From assembly GCA_034698045.1 (NCBI GenBank), contig JAQGAU010001117.1, forward strand, positions 1 through 21,320: a stretch of 21,320 nucleotides of DNA, in the 5' to 3' direction. The position numbers and the translations under genes were made by a program. Below, one piece after another: positions 17,425 to 21,320 of the stretch; the first letter of the stretch is position 1, and every line of letters begins with the position of its first letter. The notes below the pieces were generated by a model. It saw only the letters and a program-made list of their open reading frames with translations, was not told the DNA's origin and did no database searches. The DNA is from Paramacrobiotus richtersi (lineage: Eukaryota > Tardigrada > Eutardigrada > Parachela > Macrobiotidae).

Positions 17425-18210
17425 TCACTTACTATATAAATTTGCTTTCGTCAACTGAGTGTCCCAGGAAGGCTCTGAAGGACAACTGCCGTTGATTCCT
17501 TATGTGTGGCAACCGCATAGAATTATGGTTATTTTACAACGCTAATCTTTTAATTTTCAACATTTCCCAGCCTTGTCAACATAATTCGCTTTACGAAAAC
17601 TGATGCCATTTAAGGTGAAAGAATGCTCGCCCAGATCATGCTTTGCCTTTTGCGTGTACTCGGAAATTGTGCAGAGTTACCGCAGAAAGCGCAATATCAT
17701 GTGACAAAGAATGGATTGGTCTACACAGTGATCAGGTCATTGTGACTCACCCACAATGCGCGCGCATTCTTGTGAAAACAAACAAGCGATGAATTAACAA
17801 AAATCACTGTTAATTCACTCGTCCATTCTGCATAACACAGTTCGAAAACGCCGTAAAACGCGTAAATTTATAAGAACTCACCAGGCGTACGCAAACATTA
17901 TTCCATGAATGTTTTTCGTTTACTGTGCGACTGTGTCGCTAGTCGTCCGCATGCACATGAAGCAGTACTCTTTCAATATATTCCGTTACTTCCGTACACT
18001 GCGCATAATATGTCCTATTTGGATACGTATGCCGGGAATTTTAAAGGCGGTTGCGCACGCAGATTAAGTCACCTGCACGAAATATCGATGTGTATGTTAT
18101 TACAGATGTACGGTTAACTCCGGTATATAAATACGCGCAGACATATCTCGTTGTCTTCGGTCTTCGGATAGTCATTAAATAATTTTTCCGGCTTGTAAAG
18201 TTGGTAGTAC
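17425..18210. other. No gene recognised
   Basis: Intergenic space between the 3' end of the defensin-like gene and the convergent PAH-domain gene. TATATAAATA at 18124-18133 resembles a TATA box, but no plus-strand gene follows it. Confidence 0.5.
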
Positions 18211-18216
18211 TTTATT
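18211..18216 (-). terminator. PolyA signal AATAAA of the PAH-domain gene
   Basis: AATAAA on the minus strand about 40 bases past the stop codon at 18256-18254, which supports the frame and the minus-strand assignment. Confidence 0.65.
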
Positions 18217-18253
18217 TGGTTGGCAGTTAAGCCAGCTATCAGCTCAGAAATTA

Positions 18254-18637
18254 TCAGAATTTTCGGACAACAATTTCGTCCACATGGATCTCGATGCTGT
18301 ATCCATTTGGAAGAAAGGCATTAAATCTCACAATCAATTCAGGATGTCCCTTGAAAAGACTGACCACGCGGTCGATGACGCCAAGCGTATCCAATCTGCG
18401 CAGTTTGAACTCCAGCATAATGTCCAGGAGATCGTTGTAGACCCTTGGTTTGTGATTGAAAGTGCTTCTGACCTGATCCAAATAGTCAAGAGCCACGTCT
18501 GCGGTGAGACGAGGACGTATTGATGTCGGCCCACGGACTACGGATGCTCTGGGATCATGCATTCTGCCCGATTCACCAGTTTTGTCGTTGTTCAAGACGA
18601 AATGCCAGTTAGGTTCTTTTCCACACCTGATTGTTCC
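18254..18637 (-). CDS. SIN3-like protein with a single PAH domain, last exon
   Basis: This 127-codon exon ends with TGA and begins after a clean acceptor (CTTACTTTTGCAG, AG at 18639-18638). Residues about 47-117 form a complete paired amphipathic helix domain close to PAH1 of SIN3: ALDYLDQVRSTF, then RVYNDLLDIMLEFK, DTLGVIDRVVSLFKGHPEL and FNAFLPNGYSIEI. In SIN3, PAH domains bind short amphipathic helices of repressors and bring the histone-deacetylase complex to chromatin in the nucleus. Unusually, the protein stops ten residues after the domain; full SIN3 has several PAH domains plus a large HDAC-interaction region and is over 1,000 residues. This is therefore a PAH-only protein, a duplicated 5' fragment of SIN3, or a pseudogene; the frame is intact and an AATAAA follows. 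It could act as a competitor for SIN3 partners (inference). An upstream exon candidate is at 18780-18887. Confidence 0.8.
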   Translation of the reverse strand, partial: GTIRCGKEPNWHFVLNNDKTGESGRMHDPRASVVRGPTSIRPRLTADVALDYLDQVRSTFNHKPRVYNDLLDIMLEFKLRRLDTLGVIDRVVSLFKGHPELIVRFNAFLPNGYSIEIHVDEIVVRKF

Positions 18638-18779
18638 CTGCAAAAGTAAGTGAAACAGGATAAATTAATCCAATAACAGACTGCCACATTAAGAAAACAG
18701 AAAATTAACAGATCGGGAAGCCCCAATTTTAAACAATGTCGTCTTTGTGAACTGCGTCATAACTGAATAGCTCACTTAC

Positions 18780-18887
18780 CTTTCTGGTTTCTAATGGCCT
18801 GGGCCGTGCGACATAATTATTTGGGTTTGCGATGCTCTTCGAAAACACATATGGATCCACTAGGATCGATCCGTATACTACCGTTTC
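18780..18887 (-). CDS. Candidate upstream exon of the PAH-domain gene
   Basis: On the minus strand the sequence reads AAAG|GTAAGTGAG, a near-perfect donor at 18779, giving a 142-base intron to the acceptor before 18637. In the only frame compatible with the PAH exon (phase 0), 36 codons are open back to a TAA at 18890-18888 and read as a protein-like peptide (DPYVFSKSIANPNNYVARP). Its own acceptor would be GCTAAG or nearby, and a start exon further upstream was not found. A second frame with an ATG at 18939 (MDLHCLILPFEKW) overlaps but hits TAA before the donor. Confidence 0.4.
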
Positions 18888-18939
18888 TTAGCAACAGTTT
18901 CCATTTTTCGAACGGCAAGATTAGACAGTGCAAATCCAT

Positions 18940-19301
18940 AATTAGAAGTATTGTTCTTGTACAGATTCAGGCGCGGGAGTTTGGCGGAACCACATTATTA
19001 ATGCATTATTTTGTATGTAATAAAGCCTGACGGCGGTGGATATACACTCGTACCGGAATTCAGACCGACAAAGAGAGCTAGATCGAATCCGATCATTAAA
19101 TTAGCACGTGTATCACAGTAACAGCGTTGCAATATGATAGTACATACTTGTACTATCATTATTAGCCGAATCAGGATAATATTGTACTAGTGATTGATGC
19201 TATCGATAGTGTGCCCGGGCCGGCTTGCCGGTTGAAGGGTGAAACGTTCAATTATTTTTACAAATCTAAAACAAGGTAAAGTGGAAAAGGCTGTTGGTGA
19301 A
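18940..19301. other. Presumed 5' flank of the PAH-domain gene; hairpin at 19134-19159
   Basis: The 11-bp perfect stem ATGATAGTACA (19134-19144) pairs with TGTACTATCAT (19149-19159) across a 4-base loop. No exon or domain was recognised. Confidence 0.4.
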
Positions 19302-19493
19302 GTATCCTGCCGGCAGGAAGGCCAAAGCTTTTCTTCCCGGTGCATTCAACGTTACTGTCCGGTAGGAAAGTTGGCTTACCGTGCTAATATTCACACAGTG
19401 CAAGCTGCTGAATTTTCGGTGATGTGTTAACCAGGCACCGGTTTGCCAGTGGCCCAGTGCCCAAGCGAACTGCACATTGAGTATGCGTGCTGA
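19302..19493 (+). pseudogene. Possible relic of a cysteine-rich (lustrin/EB-like) extracellular domain
   Basis: One frame gives SCRQEG, RCIQRYCPVGK, then VMC, an in-frame TAA at 19428-19430, then PGTGLPVAQCPSELHIEYAC and TGA at 19491. The arrangement CPxG ... C ... PG ... CPS ... YxC is that of lustrin-type or EB-type cysteine modules found in many secreted ecdysozoan proteins. The in-frame stop argues for decay. The match rests on cysteine spacing only, so a chance resemblance is possible. Confidence 0.3.
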
Positions 19494-20574
19494 AGATACT
19501 TCGAAAGGACGAAAGCCGTTAGAACAGTTTCACTACAGTCTACAACAGTTTTAAGAGATGTACCGTCGGAAGCTTATGCTGTCTTCGAAACCCTCGAAAA
19601 TTTAACGATATGGCCGTATCTGACCACCGACATCGAAGTAGCCGAAGTGCGTGGATGTTTCTACACAACAAAAGTTCGCCTTAAATCTTAAAACAACGCG
19701 ATGCTTTACGGTATACTCGCGAACTGTTCTGAAACCGCAGGCGAGTAATGCAATAACTTCTTGTGTCGCACAGGAGAAATGCAATAACAGCATGTGTCGC
19801 ACAGAAAGTTGCGCACATTTATGTCATTTCCGCACGTTTCACATAAGAAGGTGATTAAAAGCTCCGAAAGTATAAGCTTTCCACGTCAGGCACACATGGG
19901 ACAGTGCTCTACTAGTACTCACTGTGCCAAGCAGGTGACAAGTCTATTGCATGTTTGCGATCATAATCTTCGCAGCAACATATTACGTGTGGGTCGGCTT
20001 TATCTATCAAGCTGTGGATTGTGCGTGGAAACTAACAAGTACGCTATCCCTCAGGGGATATTCCCACAGACATGGGAGCTACATCATTAAATACTCCGAA
20101 ATGAAAGGAGCAGATAGATATTTTTTCCGTTGCAACCACTACAGCTGGTCACAAGTTATGAATTTTCAAACTTATCATTTTTTATAATGGCGGTGTGTGT
20201 GATGACATCACCGCCGTACGAGTTCACAAGTGCCGCCCACCGTATACTGCTGACTGCCATGCCGCACAATAAATTCGATTTTAATTCAAAACGGAATACA
20301 CAACACGTTCTACCGGAGCAGTGCTATAAAGTGCATGTCTTTAGCTGTTATTGTGCGATATTTTTCTTTCATTTCATCGATTTTATTTCTGTTAATTCCT
20401 GTTAAAATTATGGATAATTTCAACATCCGAAACGTTCTGGGATTACTCGCGATTCATTATCGTGCGGACACCTTGGAAAGATCTGAACCCAGCGCGAATG
20501 ATCACGAGCTCGTGGAAGTTCGCAAGGGTACCGATTCATTGCGTTCGTTTTTTTAGCGTTCTGTTTGTTTGTAC
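19494..20574. other. No host gene recognised; may include the 5' end of the transposon on the right
   Basis: Contains an imperfect direct repeat with a 31-base spacing (19747-19773 and 19778-19804; AATGCAATAAC then TGTGTCGCACAG in both). There is a 7-bp hairpin GGCGGTG...CACCGCC at 20189-20215. Short frames include one with a hydrophobic start (MFAIIIFAATYYVWVGF at 19951) and one at 20410-20556 just before the transposase. None is convincing. I could not identify the left terminal repeat of the right-hand transposon. Confidence 0.4.
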
Positions 20575-21320
20575 ATGTTGTCGTTAATTGATCAAGGAAT
20601 CATCGAGGAATTTGAGAGCGGTCTTTGTGACATTGAGTGCGTGACATTTTTGGCATACGCTACGGAGAACTTGGTTGCGGGTTCCTCTAAACCAGAGCCT
20701 GTCGAACCGCTATCCATGCAGTCTACTGGGAACAGCGAACCACCTTCTGCCGAGTACCAGGAACCGAGAATCGCGCGGGATAATGTGCCTTTCCAATACA
20801 AGCAGAATGCAGTGCGCTTCTGGCAAGGGAAACGAAAAAAGCGCTGCATTGATAGCGTGAAACGGCAATATTCTCGCGTGGCTTCTGAGAAACAGTTATA
20901 TCGATGGAAGAAACAGTTGTGCGATGGTGGAAGCCGAAACGACAAACGTCTGCGGATCGAAAAAAACGTTATTGAGAAGTTTGACTGCTTTGCGGTGGAA
21001 AAGAAGCTTATTGTTCATGATATCGATTTACGAAGATGGGCGCTGTCTGCTAACCAGGAAATTGGACTGCACGGATTTTCCGCATCGGAGAAGTGGTGCT
21101 CGAGCCTTAAGAAAAAATATGGAATTGTAGATCGGAAAAATTCCAAATATTTCAGCCATACCTCTAGGATGCAGACCAAGGAACAATTCCACAATGCTGT
21201 TCTGGATTTTGTTGCTGACGCCCAGGAGAAGGTTGAAGCTATTGGTCTTTCAGCTGTTTTCAATACGGATCAGAGCGGGTGCAATTATGAGCTACACTCC
21301 GGACGTTCGTTAGCATACCG
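20575..21320 (+). CDS. Pogo/Tigger-like DDE transposase, 5' part (cut by window edge)
   Basis: From ATG 20575 the frame stays open for 248 codons to the window end. After a 70-residue acidic leader come two DNA-binding helix-turn-helix units: residues about 77-116 (AVRFWQGKRKK, SEKQLYRWKKQL) and a CENP-B-type unit at about 150-187 (DLRRWALSANQEIG, FSASEKWCSSLKKKYGI). A linker follows, and then the start of the DDE catalytic fold at residues 227-240, AVFNTDQSGCNYE, where Asp232 is the expected first catalytic acid. The order HTH-HTH-DDE is that of pogo/Tigger-type members of the IS630/Tc1/mariner group, which cut and paste DNA at TA sites. No stop or frameshift is seen in the visible part, so the copy may be young or active; the rest is outside the window. 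Its N-terminal HTH differs from the relic at 7993, so the two come from different families. Confidence 0.88.
   Translation, partial: MLSLIDQGIIEEFESGLCDIECVTFLAYATENLVAGSSKPEPVEPLSMQSTGNSEPPSAEYQEPRIARDNVPFQYKQNAVRFWQGKRKKRCIDSVKRQYSRVASEKQLYRWKKQLCDGGSRNDKRLRIEKNVIEKFDCFAVEKKLIVHDIDLRRWALSANQEIGLHGFSASEKWCSSLKKKYGIVDRKNSKYFSHTSRMQTKEQFHNAVLDFVADAQEKVEAIGLSAVFNTDQSGCNYELHSGRSLAY

Noticed and set aside
18124-18133. TATATAAATA as a plus-strand promoter
   Set aside because: No plus-strand coding region follows; the downstream gene is on the minus strand and ends here.
1-21320. tRNA, rRNA or CRISPR features
   Set aside because: I looked for T-loop-like GGTTCRA contexts, rRNA-like stretches and regularly spaced repeats with unique spacers; none was found.

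Overview
The window reads as a moderately AT-rich stretch of an invertebrate nuclear genome. Genes are sparse and split by spliceosomal introns with GT..AG ends, several of them only about 54-142 bases. TATA boxes and AATAAA signals occur in the expected places, and much of the rest is mobile-element debris. Nothing looks prokaryotic. The gene set (drosomycin-type CS-alpha-beta peptide, apolipoprotein-D-like lipocalin, rhodopsin-class neuropeptide-type receptor, SIN3-type PAH domain, pogo-type transposases) fits a small ecdysozoan. A tardigrade is a plausible guess, but the species cannot be fixed from sequence alone.

Left part (1-9060): a palindromic tandem repeat at the very edge; a decayed lipocalin-type exon on the minus strand (433-550) abutting a dispersed repeat; a degenerate 14-base tandem repeat; an orphan open frame (1779-2060); a TA-flanked inverted-repeat element (3118-3464); and a four-exon lipocalin-like gene (4905-5726, plus strand, 5' exon not found). 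A pogo-type element with intact TA duplication and a dead CENP-B-type helix-turn-helix ORF lies at 7732-8549. A second copy of the dispersed repeat is at 8873-9055.

Middle part (9060-15700): a roughly 720-bp element whose two ends are each built from several copies of CACTATAGGCACCCC in inverted orientation; the last exon of a rhodopsin-family receptor (11156-11659) with its polyA signal; then a repeat-rich zone with two large imperfect palindromes almost side by side (13503-13808 and 14019-14332).

Right part (15700-21320): the most interesting gene is a two-exon preproprotein (15952-17424). It has a signal peptide, an acidic propeptide ending in a furin-type RQKR site, and a 41-residue eight-cysteine CS-alpha-beta peptide. 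A TATA box and GATA-type sites lie upstream, and its intron carries a dead retrotransposon ORF fragment. Next come a minus-strand gene with a single SIN3-like PAH domain (18254-18637), a decayed cysteine-rich frame, and the 5' part of a pogo/Tigger-like transposase that runs off the right edge.

The host genes do not form an operon or obvious pathway. They are independent loci (immune effector, lipid-binding secreted protein, neuropeptide-type receptor, co-repressor-like domain) embedded in mobile DNA.
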